64,000 nt of DNA from Hippophae tibetana (taxonomy: Eukaryota > Streptophyta > Magnoliopsida > Rosales > Elaeagnaceae). The notes under the pieces were generated by a model. That model ran no database searches and was not told where the DNA came from. It was given only the letters and a program-made list of their open reading frames with translations. The stretch's first letter is position 1; each line of letters starts with the position of its first letter. The stretch lies in NCBI GenBank assembly GCA_037013495.1, contig CM072806.1, positions 24,142,001 to 24,206,000 of the forward strand, written 5' to 3'. A program made the translations under genes and the position numbers. Below are positions 47,930 through 60,066 of this stretch, one piece after another.

Positions 47930-49299
47930 ACTTACATGTGAAAACTTGTACTCTTCCAAAAGAATAATAGCTTCATTCTGAATGATCAATGATTCATGTA
48001 TGAGACTTATAGAATGATTTATTAGATATTCCATATAACTCAAAAACTTATGTTTAGTACATAAAGTTTCACCCTGTGTAGAAGCAATGGAGAGGAAATC
48101 AAATGAACAAGAAAGAGGGTAAAAAAAGTCACATTTGGCAATTTGAAGCTTAAACAAATTGAAGAGAAGAAAAAAGGAGGTAATTTGATCGTTGATATAT
48201 CCAAGACTTCTCATAGCAAAATGACATTTCCAATTTTTAACATCTCATTAAGATGTTGAAAACCCAAAGATAATTTATTAATGATTAGCCTGGTTACTTC
48301 AATTTTCCTTTTGACCTCCAATTGTTGAATAGAGAGGAACTATTCCATCTTTGTTTGTCAATCTAGTAGTATCTAGCAACTTAGACTTGTTATTATCAAC
48401 TTTAAGTTTTTCTTTAAGATTACCAATTTCTAGAAAAGATTTGAGACATACTTTCTAATTCTTTAGAATAAAGATCTCATGCTCCAACTAAGCAACATTA
48501 TTTAACTCATTTGATGAAGTATCCAAAACTACAAGCATAGATGATATTTTTAGCTCTTAAAGTTGAATAGACTTCTCAAGATCACAGATACAAGACAAAT
48601 ACTTCTCATTATCCTACGGGAGAATTTAGAGATACTTGATATGGTTGCCTAATATCATATTAAGTCTTCAATGATCTTCTCAACATCTAGATTGACATTC
48701 AAAACTTGACTTGATCAAATTGATTCTTGTACTTTACTTTTAAGTAGTGGTCAATCTTATCCAAAGATTTCTTTAGGTTTAAATTCTCATACAACAACTA
48801 ATCATAAGATTCATGAAGAAAATATTCATCAGCATTAATAGTGTCAACCTAATAGGTAGACTTTTAAAAGCTGGTTCTGAGTAGGATTCCATCAAAGTAG
48901 AACACCTAGAAGTACCAACCACCAAACCCACTAATCTATCTTTAATATAATTGAAAATTTTATGATCATACTTCTTTCCAATTAGTCCAAAGCTTCTTTG
49001 AAAATTTTTCATTTTGATACACTCATCATCAAAAGTAGACATAACTCTAATAATGGTGTACAAAACGTTAGTGTTCAAATCACTAAAATGGAGCTCTTAT
49101 TCAATCTAGTTGTCAAAAAGATTTGGTTCCAAAGTACCATCCTTTAGAATTTGAATAAGACATTTCCATCTCTTTAAAATAATTATCAAACCTCATCATC
49201 ATACAATCTTAGATAATCACACATTTGAGCTTTCTAGAAATCATAGCACATGTCATTAAATTGAGAAGGTTTATAAACCACTCCTCTTACACTAGACAT
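47930..49299 (-). pseudogene. Copia gag pseudogene C
   Basis: The ATG at 49299 opens MSSVRGVVYKPSQFNDM, about 80 bases after the primer site. The core frame 49078-48779 contains VLYTIIRVMSTFDDECIKM, NFQRSFGLIGKKYDHKIFNY and further gag-like sequence. It is followed between 48740 and 48270 by leucine/lysine-rich helical segments (IGNLKEKLKVDNNKSKLLD), as in gag coiled-coil tails. A further open piece at 47915-48214 is of uncertain origin. No zinc knuckle is visible. The start resembles gag D at 55420 (MTSIVKGV) rather than gags A and B. Multiple stops break it. Confidence 0.65.
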
Positions 49300-49380
49300 A
49301 ATTAGAGACAAAGAAGGTTAAACAAACGCAATAATAGAAGGAAAGAAACAACATTGGAAATACTAAAACCAAAAAGAGAA

Positions 49381-49394
49381 TATTTGATACCAAT
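49381..49394 (-). other. Primer-binding site of gag-C element
   Basis: The minus strand reads ATTGGTATCAAATA directly after the LTR end (TTCTCA). Same class as 14195-14212. Confidence 0.75.
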
Positions 49395-50572
49395 TGAGAA
49401 AGTGTAAGACACGATAAATAATCAAGGGAAGGAGATATAGACTCTTTGGGACTTACCTCTAGTGTATAGGTAATAGAAATAATAAACAAACATAAAGGAA
49501 AAAACACAGATAAACTAGAACACAACAAGTGGAATTAAATTTATAACTATTAGTGTAATCTAAAATAGGTGTGGCATTTAACAAAAGATAGGAAGCATGA
49601 TATAGAAGAAATAGATAAATGCAAAAGATATAAAAAAAATTCAATCACAATCAAATTCTTTTATGCCAAGCATGTTTTGATCAAACTCTGATAATACTAA
49701 CACTAAAGGAAAGTATAAACACAAAAAATTAAAGAGGTAAATACCTCAACCAATTAGGACACCTCCCTTAACTATCCTATACTACCCTCGTATACTGTCT
49801 CCATAGAAATTGATGGCCTACAATGAATCTAGCTTTCATTCAGAGCCCAACAACCACGTGATGTGGTATGTCACCAATGGTCAATATTATGAAATCCTCG
49901 GATGTGGAAAATCTATACACATGAACCTAAATATGCAATCTAAGTCTTAGTTCTTAATCAAATTTTTAGTTAACCCAACCCAAAAGTTTTTTTTGTAAAA
50001 CACTAAAAAATTAATAATACCAAAAATATCTTAAAGTATTAATGATCCAAAATTACTAAAAAATTTAATATTAAATTTCAAGTTGAAAAACCAATAAAAT
50101 TTTCCCTATTTTATAATTACCAACATTTTACAAATGAGGTTGTATTTATAAAAAAAATCCTTGGGTAGGCACCTTGCCAACCACATTGACGAGGATAATA
50201 ACCTACACCGACGAGGATGATAGTCATTACAACACTTGCTAACCACTTTGGCATATAGGCTAACAAGCATAAAAAATAATCATTTACTATTTCAAACATT
50301 TATCAAATAATTTTCAAAAATACTCGCAAAACAACACTGAAATAAAAAGACACAAGTACAATGTAATATGCATACTACATGAACAAACCTCACATGTGTG
50401 CATAAACATAAGGACATACAAAGTGTTTTGAATAAGTGAGTATATGTAGTACTGAATCGTCAATAACTAACCTTACATAGAGAAAAACATCACACTATGT
50501 AAAAAAAAACCAAATTCCATATTTTGCACATGGTTTTGGAAAAAAATATAGAAATGACTTACATGACTTACA
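49395..50572 (-). mobile_element. 5' LTR of gag-C copia element
   Basis: 1178 bp; element-strand start TGTAAGTCATGTAAGTCAT at 50572 (the first 10 bases duplicated), end TCTCA at 49395. It shares the ordered landmarks of the LARD-type LTRs: GACTC..AAGGAGTC-type end block, the GCCAACC..CCTTGG region near 50160-50230, and AACCTTACATAGAG near 50470. Confidence 0.75.
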
Positions 50573-51068
50573 TTTTTCAAGCAAAGAAAAATAAACACTC
50601 AAGTTTTATATAGTTTCCCTTTAGGTAAACCTTTTAATATTATCACACTTGAAATTGCACCATGCATTCAGTAGCAATGTTTAGAACACTTTAATATTAT
50701 TTTTGATGCAAAAGAATATGTTGGTCAATCAATCGAATATGTTCTCAATGGATTAATAATTTTTTATTACCTTTTGTTTAGACCTCTCATTTTTCTCATA
50801 ATTAATGACTCGATTGATTTATTTATAGGTCGATCAATCGACGTATATTAGATCAATCAAACTTGGATCGAGTTTGATCGAATTACCTCTAGTTAGAGTT
50901 TTGATCTAATTTATTATTGCTAGATTGATCGAGTTAGGACTCGATCAATAGAGCATGAGATTTTTGCTTTTAAAATATTCTTTAAAACTTTTGCTAATAG
51001 GTGAATTTACCACTTACCATTTTTTAAAATGTGCTTCTCTAATAATTCTTAGAATAAAATACTATAGA
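50573..51068. other. Region with clustered TCGATCAAT motifs
   Basis: No gene. Between 50720 and 50960 there are many GATCGA / TCGATC / ATCAATCGA motifs, including GTCGATCAATCGAC at 50829-50842. The rest is AT-rich. The cluster may be the U3 of an unrecognised LTR; a similar but distinct CTCGATCGAGC cluster lies in the LTR at 38513-39882. Confidence 0.4.
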
Positions 51069-51340
51069 GGTCACTTTATTTATATCATTAGGATACTTTG
51101 GTCACATAACTTCTATATAGGACTCATAATGTCACTCATCTTAAAAAATTAAGTCACTTTAGTTATATAACTTCAAAGCTATGTGACTAACTAGTCCTTT
51201 TTTTACTATAAAAGGACACTTTAGTCATATAGCTTGAAGTTTTGTGACTAAAGTATCCCAAATTTTCAAGATGAGTGACTTATGTGTCCTATGTAGAAGC
51301 TATAAGATGAAAGCATCCTAATCATATAAATAAAGTGACT
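51069..51340. mobile_element. Fold-back (MITE-like) element
   Basis: Two arms of about 133 bases (51069-51203 and 51208-51340) are inverted complements over nearly their whole length, separated by only a few bases. Outer edge GGTCACTTTATTTATAT matches ATATAAATAAAGTGACTT. GTCACTTTAG-like motifs recur within each arm. A transcript across it would form a long, imperfect hairpin. No target duplication is identified. Confidence 0.8.
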
Positions 51341-51508
51341 TGAAGAACTAGTCACCCTAATTTTTAGTGGTATATATGACTTATTACACTTGTGTAGGTT
51401 TGAGAATTAAAATTTCTTATTTATAAAACTATACTCCTTATTTTTTTAACTCATACCTTATTAGTTTTGGAAGAGTGCTCTTTGGAAGTCCTATAATCCT
51501 TTATGTTT

Positions 51509-53202
51509 TGTAGGATTTTCGTGTACAAAACACAGAGTTTGTTTATTTTATTCAGTGTTTCTATCTTTTTCTATGTAAATTTGGTTATTGCAAATAAGTA
51601 ATGATCATACATACACAAAGTTAGGTACACTTTGTATGCAAGCATATTTACACATACATGAGCTTTTTTTTCATAGTGTGCATGATCACATGTCGATGTT
51701 GTTGCTTATGTATTTGGCCTAGTTCAGGCATGGGTATTTATGAAAATTATTAGATAATTTTTGGATAAAAAATATGTTTTTTTGGCATCTCGATAAGGTC
51801 ATTAACAAGGACCTCATCGAACCTCTCAATGGACCCTTAAAGACGTGGTTGGCAAGGATCCTCTAAGAGGCCTCAACATGGTTAGTTATGAGTTTGAATG
51901 ATTTTTATAAATATCCCTATCTGTTCTTATTTCTTATCTAGAAAATCATAGCAAAGGTTTGTCAAGTTGACATCTCATTTTTTTTATTTTTGAATCACTA
52001 TTAACTTAAGTTTTGTTTGTTATTAGTGATTCGTCAATGTGTGAGAAAAACTATGCTCTTGAATGGCGAGTACCCTAGGTTGTGTTTGGGAGTGGGTTTA
52101 TGTGAGGAGCCTATGTGGTCATAAACTGTGTGTCAACTGAATGTTATTTGTAAAATAAAGTGCTTGAGTGTTGAGCTCTTGACTATTTTACTTTCTATGT
52201 GATACATAACATTATGAGATTGGATTAGTTTGTTGTGGTAAGATATCAAATCATTAGCAATGTGATGTAAATAGATTGATTACGTGTTCTATATAGATGA
52301 TTTTTAGTTTATGATGGAATTTGTGTCCCATATGATTATTGATGGTTCATGATTGAGTATGGTTTTCAAGGTTAATAGTTCTGTTCACATCACATTACTG
52401 ATCTAAAATTTCTGATCACACCATACTGGGTGTTATTGACTTTGGATGAGAGCTATGCTAGTGTGTCAAACCAGGTCATTATGGAGGCAACAAGTGAAGG
52501 AAATAATAGCTAGTTTGGGCAGTGGTCCTGGATGTTACCACATAGGTAGGGGTTTTATGTGTGTTTACATCATTACATAATTGTGTTTGTTTGATCATTA
52601 CATTATTACCAATATACTAGATTTAGACTCTAATTATAAAGCTTATTTTTTTTATGTAGTTACATGCTTTCTTTCCTTTTCTTGTAGCATGCTTATAGCT
52701 TTCTAATTATTATTTCTATATTATGATTATGCATTTTTGGTGTGAGTCTCTAAGGTGTTTGTATCTTCTTATCCTATTAATGTACTAGGTGTAGAGTACA
52801 ATCATCATTTATTGAATATGTTCCCATAAATGATGTTTAAAGTGATTGAAACTACATTATAGCTTTTCAATATATATGACTATTTTGCATGTTGTGTGAT
52901 GTTTGCTATGTTTATGCATGATGTTAGCCTAGACAGGATCCTATAAGGTACACTATCACTAGTTTGTTTATCATAGTTTGTTTTTCCTTACTACTCATAG
53001 TTTTTGTTATGTGTTGAATTGAGAATTTTGCTATTTTATTTGCTTAATTCATATTTGTGAGGCCGTCTTGGCCGAATTGGTATAGAGCCAGTGAAAAGAT
53101 TCCATAAGTTGGCATCTCCATCCCTCATCTAGATCCCAGTTACCTATATAAGCCAAAAGAACAATTGAACTTCGTGTAATGTTTCTACGTATGGAATTCT
53201 CA
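51509..53202 (+). mobile_element. LARD copy 2, 5' LTR (plus strand)
   Basis: About 1.69 kb. The right end ..ATTCTCA at 53202 adjoins a primer site; the left end, proposed at TGTAGGATTT, is uncertain by tens of bases. The sequence is a diverged relative of the reverse complement of 14213-16311. Shared landmarks are CACTTTGTATGCAAGCAT, the AAGGTC..AAGGACCTC U3 region (51790-51810), ATTGAGAATTTTG, and the extended U5-side portion. The internal 155 bp unit is present once. Confidence 0.75.
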
Positions 53203-53219
53203 ATTGGTACCAAAGAGTG
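53203..53219 (+). other. Primer-binding site of LARD copy 2
   Basis: ATTGGTACCAAAGAGTG directly after the LTR end; the initiator-tRNA-Met-type core TGGTATC is altered to TGGTACC. Confidence 0.75.
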
Positions 53220-54890
53220 TCACCTCTTTAAGCTTAACTGTCCGGGGGCTTAACCATCTAGGTGCTTGATCCTAGAGCTCTATCTATATATACACACACC
53301 TTGTATGTTTTTTTCCCATTGTATCCAATGGAAAAGGGTTGTTGTTGTTCTACAAGGTTGCTTATCTCCATGAAAGTTTTTTGTTTATATGTTCCCTATT
53401 TTCTTTATCATGCATATCTCTTTCTTACTATTTATTTGTCTTACACTTTATGTTAATTTCCATATTTGTTTCTATACCTGATTGTTTGATCCTTTACTAG
53501 TATTCTTCTGTACTAGTTGCTTTGACATGTTCTTTATGTGTGTTTTCCTTGCTTACTACTTTTTTCTTCTTCTGTGGCTGTTTGCATGAGTATTATTTCA
53601 CATGTTTTCACATATAGTGTCTTTATACAATCTTATCATTCATATGCCATGTCATATAAACTACATCTATTCTTTTTACTAGCTTGTTCTTTCTTGTACT
53701 TAATATGTTATGTGTTAGTTCTTTGTTTGCCTTCTATTAGTTTTTGTTCTTCTTTTATCTACTCTTCCTTATCTTGTGCTTAGATGTATCTTTGGAGAAA
53801 ACTAAGATGTTGTTACAAGCTTGTTTACATGAGTGTTTCTCTATACTATGCTTGTACTATTTTTCATATGCATCTATATGTCATATAGATTATTTACCTA
53901 TATGTAGTACTCTTGACTTACGCACATTGTTGTGACCAGACTTGTGTGTTTAGTTGGAATTCTTGGCATTTGGTGTGTTCACACTATCTTAGCATGTCTC
54001 TTATTTGTATGTTGGAACATGAGTCTTACTTACATGCTTAGATGTTTTTTAGTATGCCTTGTTTTCTCTCTCTTAGAGGTGTTGCTTGTATTGCTCACTA
54101 GTTAGTTAATTTCTTTCCTTTTCTTGACTCGCTATGATGTGAGTGTTGAGATGATCTTTTTTAAGGAAATTGTGTGTAGCTTGTTATCATTTATTTCTTT
54201 AGAGGTAACAGTGTTCAGTTTATGCTGATGATTTCTCTTAAGGTTTATCCTTATCTTTTTGGCCTATGTACTCCTTTGAGGTTATTCTTGTCATCTCACT
54301 TGTTTGTTGTTACTATTTTGTTTCATGAAATTGACGATTTTACTCTTTTCTAACATGTTTAGTATGCTTCCCTACTTCTATATTGTTTTTTTTATATTAT
54401 ATGCATATGCTTTTGGTTTTAGGGAATTTTTGAGAATGTAGGATGCATAAACATCTTTATTGCTTAACATGCATACATTTAGGGGAAGAGTTATGTATCA
54501 ATTGCATGTGGTTAGGGGATTTCTATGTTTGTTTTTCATTCTTGATGTTTGTCCTTTATGAGTTTATATTATACTTTATGTTCTTGTGATGCTTCCTTCT
54601 TTTTGGCATCACTTATATGAACCATGCATAAATAGGGCTATTAGTATGACTCATCTCATGCATTGTATGCAATCTTTTGTTCCACATGTCATCCTATGAT
54701 TTTACCTACTTATATTGTAATAAGTTATTGCATGGGCTTGATTGGTGGAGAATTGATCAGAATGTTGGTCAGAATCCATTCGTGCCTACCTTGGATACTA
54801 TGAAAATAGAATAAGGGCATGTCAGTAAGGTACATTGAAGCATTATTTGTCTAAGGATAATGTAAGACTAGGTTTGTATTTGTACATTGC
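53203..54890 (+). mobile_element. LARD copy 2 interior (non-coding, truncated)
   Basis: The interior lines up in order with the minus strand of copy 1: 53262-53460 with 14167-13980, 54000-54310 with 13400-13090, 54480-54625 with 10605-10445, and 54700-54730 with 10085-10060. No retroelement gene is found. The copy lacks the nested inserts of copy 1. It ends near 54890, where a minus-strand gag-D element begins, so its 3' third and 3' LTR are missing. Confidence 0.7.
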
Positions 54891-55049
54891 ATTTTCATTG
54901 TGCATGGGTTAGTTTGTCCAATGGACTAATGTTCAAACTTAAATTAATAATTTTAAAAATAACCTATTCACCACATCTAGGGTTAAAAATAACCTAGTTT
55001 TGGACAAAATGTCACCTATGTGTGATACCATCAAAGTAGCACATTGAGT

Positions 55050-55420
55050 TCTATCAACTTCACACTTGAACACCATTGTTATCCTTATTATATTTTATTT
55101 CCAAAAAAATCCCAAGCTTCTTTAGAACTCTTGAATGAAGACAAGAAACCAACTTTAGTAAACAAAATAACTCTTAAATTTGCATGCGAACTATTGCAAT
55201 TTTTGTCACATTTCAAAAGCTTTTCTCTGGTCCAATCATCAAAAGGTTGGCCACACTGTGCCATCTTTAAGAATTTGAGAAGGAAACTTCCATCCATTCT
55301 TAATTAAGTACCAAACATGATCATCGTAAAATCATAGATAAAAACACATTCAAGATCTCCAATAAGCATATTCAATGCTATTGAACCTAAGAGGTCTACT
55401 CCTTTAACAATAGAAGTCAT
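55050..55420 (-). pseudogene. Copia gag pseudogene D, 5' part
   Basis: The ATG at 55420 (MTSIVKGVDLLG) is followed by a stop and then an open stretch at 55297-55088 with MDGSFLLKFLKMAQCGQPFD, DWTREKLLKCDKNCNSSHAN and FKSSKEAWDFFGNK. The KEAWD block is a recognised feature of copia gag (UBN2). The frame stops at 55088, and only scattered similarity follows to about 54950. It lies in the same position relative to its PBS as gags A to C. Confidence 0.75.
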
Positions 55421-55500
55421 TCTAACTTAGAAAGAGAGAAACATAAAAGCAAGAAAGAAAGATCAACATTGGAATGATTAAGCCCCATAGAATGTATCCA

Positions 55501-55513
55501 TTATGATACCAAT
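55501..55513 (-). other. Primer-binding site of gag-D element
   Basis: The minus strand reads ATTGGTATCATAA between LTR and gag; one base differs from the other family members in the core flank. Confidence 0.65.
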
Positions 55514-56640
55514 TAACAGACAAATAGGGAAGTGATATGGACACTTCTAGGACTTCTAACACACTTACTCATAGCAAAAACAAATAATACATAATACATT
55601 AATAATCAAAAGTAGTAAGTCAACAAATAGATAAAGAAAGTAGTAAAGATAGAAAGAAAGCTTTCCAATCTATATGACAAGATATTTGGTAATAGATTTG
55701 ATTGTAGTAATACAACATGCAATCAATCAAGCAAGATATATATTACGTGGTAAATCTACATAGGATCCAACACTTATTGAGTAACATCTACAAGTTGCAA
55801 CGCCAACCACCGATAGTAACTAATAAAATAACTAATCAACAGTTTAGAAATCAAAAATATAAACACAAATATCTTTATTAGTTCGAGTACTTGGTCAACT
55901 CAACTAGACCTAAGCTTCCACTCTTTCTATCAATACAACAACAAGATCAACTCGATCCATCTCTCCTCTTGAGATCTATCACCTATGATATGTATAATCA
56001 CCAATGATACTAATAGTGAAACAACCTAGGTTAGGGAAACTTTCATGCACATAAACCTAGATACACAAACTACATCTTAATTTTGATTCATTTAATTAAA
56101 CCCTCAAAAATGTGTTTTCGCAAAGTACTTTTAAAATGCATCACTAATACACTATATTAGAAACAAATAGTCTTAATTTTGCAAAAACTTCCCCCATTTT
56201 TCTAGTTAAGAAACAATAGAAAGGTATTTATAGAAAATTTCTCAACTTTTGGAGGGATTTACAATAACCATTAATGACTACTCAATGAGGACAATATCCA
56301 CCAAACCCTATCCTCTACCCTTATTAAGTTCACCTTGATGAGCCATGTGTCACACGATAGTGAAACCTCGATAAGAGACAAAAAAATTAGTTTTTCATTT
56401 TGTAAATGGTTAGTAATGTTTCAAAAATACTTGAAAATTCAAAAATACAAACACATAATCTAAACATGAAAACTATATGCCAAACCCCAAAAGTAATGTG
56501 TGTATCATGTCAACATACAAAGTGCAACCTATATAAGTGTATAAAATACTGAGTCGTTAGTAATCAATTGTACATATAGAATGATAAATACACTAAGTAA
56601 AGTACATACTCCATGTTTTAAACATAGGAGTTCCAACTAA
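55514..56640 (-). mobile_element. 5' LTR of gag-D copia element
   Basis: About 1.1 kb with the family landmarks: GACACTTCTAGGACTTC end block, 'GTAAATCTACATAGGATCC', and CAAAGTGCAACC near 56520. The LTR terminus at 55514 reads ..TTA instead of TCA. The 5' edge near 56640 lacks a clean TGTAAG start, so it may be truncated. Confidence 0.6.
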
Positions 56641-57570
56641 TACAATCTGAGAAGCTCAATGATGAACTTGTTGAGCTGATTCAATGTTGCACCAAGAGGA
56701 CTACAAGAAGGGCCCTATTTAACTTACTAAAATTGAAGCAAATAAGAAAGCTATGAATTTGGGGCAAGGGCATCATTTGAAGCCCTAGCCATAGACAAAG
56801 AAGTACTTTTTGGTTACATTATCTGTGACTACTTTATTGGACACTTGGAATAACTTACAAGCAATTTGAAAGAATCCTCAATTTGAAAGTTATTATGATC
56901 AATTGTTAATATTAATGTTATATCTTTCTCATTGGACATCCAATTGTTATTATGATTAAAAATGTGTTGGAAAGATAACTTAACGTCAACCAAACTTTAT
57001 TGAAATTCAATTTTCCAAATTCGTACGTATACTAGGGGAAAAATGGATCTCTATTTGCACCATGAAATCTAGAAAGATTTGCCTTATCTTTTATAATATT
57101 TTTCTTTCTGGACTTTTGTTATTCCTTTATTATTTCGATTTAATGATTCATTTTTAGGGTATGTATGTATATATAACTATAGCTGCTAAATTAGAACACC
57201 TTTAATGAATAAAAAATTATAAAGTTGAAAACTTCAAGCTTTTGTGTTTTCCTAACATAAAGCTAGACTTATCAAGGTTAATACCTTTTGTAGCTTATTT
57301 ATGCCAAGGTTCATGGCTCAATAATAGCCATAGAATTAAGCTTCTATCATTCTTATACCGAAGTTCATGGTTCTACAATAACCATTGGGTCGAGATCATA
57401 TCAAAATCTGAAATTTACCTTTCTTGGCTTAGATAATCACTTATAGATGTTAGGTTTCTAGACGCATTCTTAAGGTTCAAAAACATGGGTTGCTTGTGAG
57501 TTTCAAGAATTTTTCTTCTCTATTTTTAGTTCCTCTGGAAATGCCCCTTTACACTCTTTTCTTCTTCTGT

Positions 57571-57603
<33 letters not shown>

Positions 57604-58559
57604 CCTAGTTTTAGTGCCAATTTTTTTCCTTGCACATCAATTCCTTTTTTTCTTTCTGTTCTCGATTTCGCTGCCTCTTTTTTTTATATATTTATATTTA
57701 TCATTTTGTTTATATAAAATTTAATTTAAATTTGAGAGTCTTTAGACAATATGCTTCTAAAATTTTGGATCTTCATTTTTTTCAAATCTTCGATAAAATT
57801 TAAATAATAATAATGAAGTATTCAATCAATAAAAAATAAATAAAATTAGACTAATGTTAAAGTTGAAAAATGATAAATTATGTCAAATTATACAAGTCAT
57901 CAAACACCCCTAAAGTTATAATTTTGTTTATCCTCAAACAAAAAATTAAATTAAATTAAAGACAACTACAGATAATATCAACTAGATCCCACAAAGAGCT
58001 AACGTCACTCACCAAGTCATGATTTGAATTTAGATTTCATCATTAGTAATTTACTCTCTTGACATCAAAGATAGTAGGAAAATCAATCAAATATTCAACG
58101 ATTTGTCAAGCAAGAGTTAAACATTTACTTCAACATAAAGTTAAGTCCTTAAAAGTGTGTGTGTGAAGTACTCAATTTAACTCCGAACCACCAACAAATT
58201 TAGATAAAAGTAGAACAATTAAAATTAGAATAATTCTCTTAAAACTTAACTCCATAAGTCCAATTTTCAAAAATCCTCTCCACTAATGCAATGAAACACC
58301 AAAATCAGAAATCAAAAGGTCTTTCATCAGGGTTGTAATGATAGACCATATGGTGAAGACAAAGAATGAAATGGACACGGAAAATTAAAGAAAACTGAGA
58401 AAATACTTGGTATAAAAAAACAATAAAAAGAATATTCATAGGATTCACACCATAGTTGTTTCTCGACAATATGCTCAAACTAATGGCAATATTGTTGCTA
58501 TACTCACACACAAAAAATGAATTTAGGTCTACCGAGATTTGAAGTTACAAAATAAATGA
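56641..58559. other. Region without a recognised gene, with a TA microsatellite
   Basis: Short open stretches (for example 57242-57436 and 58305-58511) match nothing I recognise. A TA run lies at 57573-57602. A caulimovirid movement protein could be expected upstream of 58560, but I see no supporting motif. Confidence 0.5.
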
Positions 58560-59330
58560 AACAGGAATTAAAATCTCCAAGAGGGATATTGGAACATTCT
58601 ACAAACAATTTGATAACACTCTCTCCAAAATCAAACATTGCACTAGAAAAGCCATGATGTTCTTACAAAAAACCTAAAAAATATTTTCCAAAATATAAAG
58701 ACATAAAATACTTTAAATGCAGTAAGAAAAGCCATGATGCTAACAATTGTAAAATGTCTAAACAAATTCATGAGTTAGACCTCGAAGAAGAAACATTACA
58801 TAAAATCTCTACCTTAATGGTAGATTCATCTTCATCATCTGAGTACTATGATGATCAAAATCTACAAGTTGATGAGTTAGCCTCCACTGACTATGAAACT
58901 CGTAAAAGATCAACATGCTTAACAAAGACCACAGCTAATTCCTTAACATGGTTCTAAAGTTAAATACCTCTGATCTTACAAAACTCTATGTAGAATATAT
59001 GGCTAATACTATGGCCAATAAACCTCCATAACCAAAACATTTTGAACTTCTTTCAACTAATCCTAGTCAATACGACCTCACAACTATTCTTGATAGGAAG
59101 AAACAAAAACAAGATAAAAATCCACAAATTCATATCCAAGACTTGCATGCTGAAATAAAAACCATTAAGCTTAAACTCTATCAACATAAAACAAAAGAAA
59201 AAGAAGATTCTCAAAAAATTCAACTTTTACTTGATAACCAAAAAACTGGAAAACAAGTAGATGATAATATGACTGAGTCTGATGAAGAACTTGACCTAGA
59301 ACTCAACAAACAAGATCTCTAAAACCTTGA
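58560..59330 (+). pseudogene. Endogenous pararetrovirus: capsid-end zinc knuckle and coiled-coil linker
   Basis: A lysine-rich stretch leads into YFKCSKKSHDANNC near 58700-58750. This is a retroviral zinc knuckle whose first cysteine position is now tyrosine. An acidic serine-rich segment (SSSSSEYYDDQN) follows, then a helical linker (59090-59300: DLHAEIKTIKLKLYQHKTKE). Knuckle, then linker, then protease and reverse transcriptase is the order in Caulimoviridae polyproteins, where this part belongs to the capsid protein. Stops at 58957 and about 59321 break the frame. The genus cannot be fixed from what is left. Confidence 0.65.
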
Positions 59331-59400
59331 AAAATATTCTGTAGAATACCTACAGATGTTGCGATAAATCACCCATAAAAAATATAGGATCATTATCACC

Positions 59401-60066
59401 TTGGAATTTCAAGATAAATCAACACTTGAGGTAGTAGTACTCTATGTTATTGGTGTTGATCTCAACTGTATAAAACTAGGACTTGTACCTATACAATTCC
59501 ACCAACATACCGATGAGAAACTTAAGTCAGCCAACAGTTCAAAGATGAACATCACTGGGAAAACTAAAATTGGTATTCTCAATAATATCACTTCAGTCAA
59601 AAATCTATTTGTTATGGTAACTGATATTAGCCATTCAGTTATAATAGGCACACCATTTATGAATGTCATCACCCTATATGTTTTCAAACATGACAAAATA
59701 TCATTTAAAAATCAAGGTGAAACTCTTAGTTTTCTCTTTATAAATGAACTTAAGACTAGAAACTTCAGTAATATTAGAGCTAATTCCATTTACCAAAATG
59801 AGATTGCAACTCTCATCAAAGGTAGAGAAAAGAACCTTCTCCACATCAAAAAAAAAATTCAATACCACAATGTGGAAAGAGACTTACAAAAAATGGAGGT
59901 AAAACACCAAATCTCCAAAATCCAAAAATCCTTTGAACAAGAAGTTTGTTTTGAACTACCTAGTGCCTTTTGGGATAGAAAAGAACATATGGTAGACTTA
60001 CCATATGAACCAAACTTTCATGACAAATACATTTTAACAAAAGCTAGGCCCATTCATATGAATTGA
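59401..60066 (+). pseudogene. Endogenous pararetrovirus: aspartic protease and start of reverse transcriptase
   Basis: A 221-residue open stretch. Residues 10-25 (VVVLYVIGVDLNCIKLGL) occupy the protease active-site region, but the catalytic Asp-Thr/Ser-Gly is not there: V-I-G is read instead. HSVIIGTPFMNVI (about residues 75-88) is the second protease signature. The C-terminal part (ELPSAFWDRKEHMVDLPYEP and following) is the lead-in to the reverse transcriptase. A stop at 60064 separates it from the next open piece. In the living relatives this polyprotein would be cleaved by its own protease; here the active site is lost. Confidence 0.8.

Noticed and set aside
53060..53100. Possible tRNA-like stretch (GGCCGAATTGGTATAGAGCC)
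   Set aside because: No cloverleaf can be drawn and the sequence lies inside the LARD LTR.
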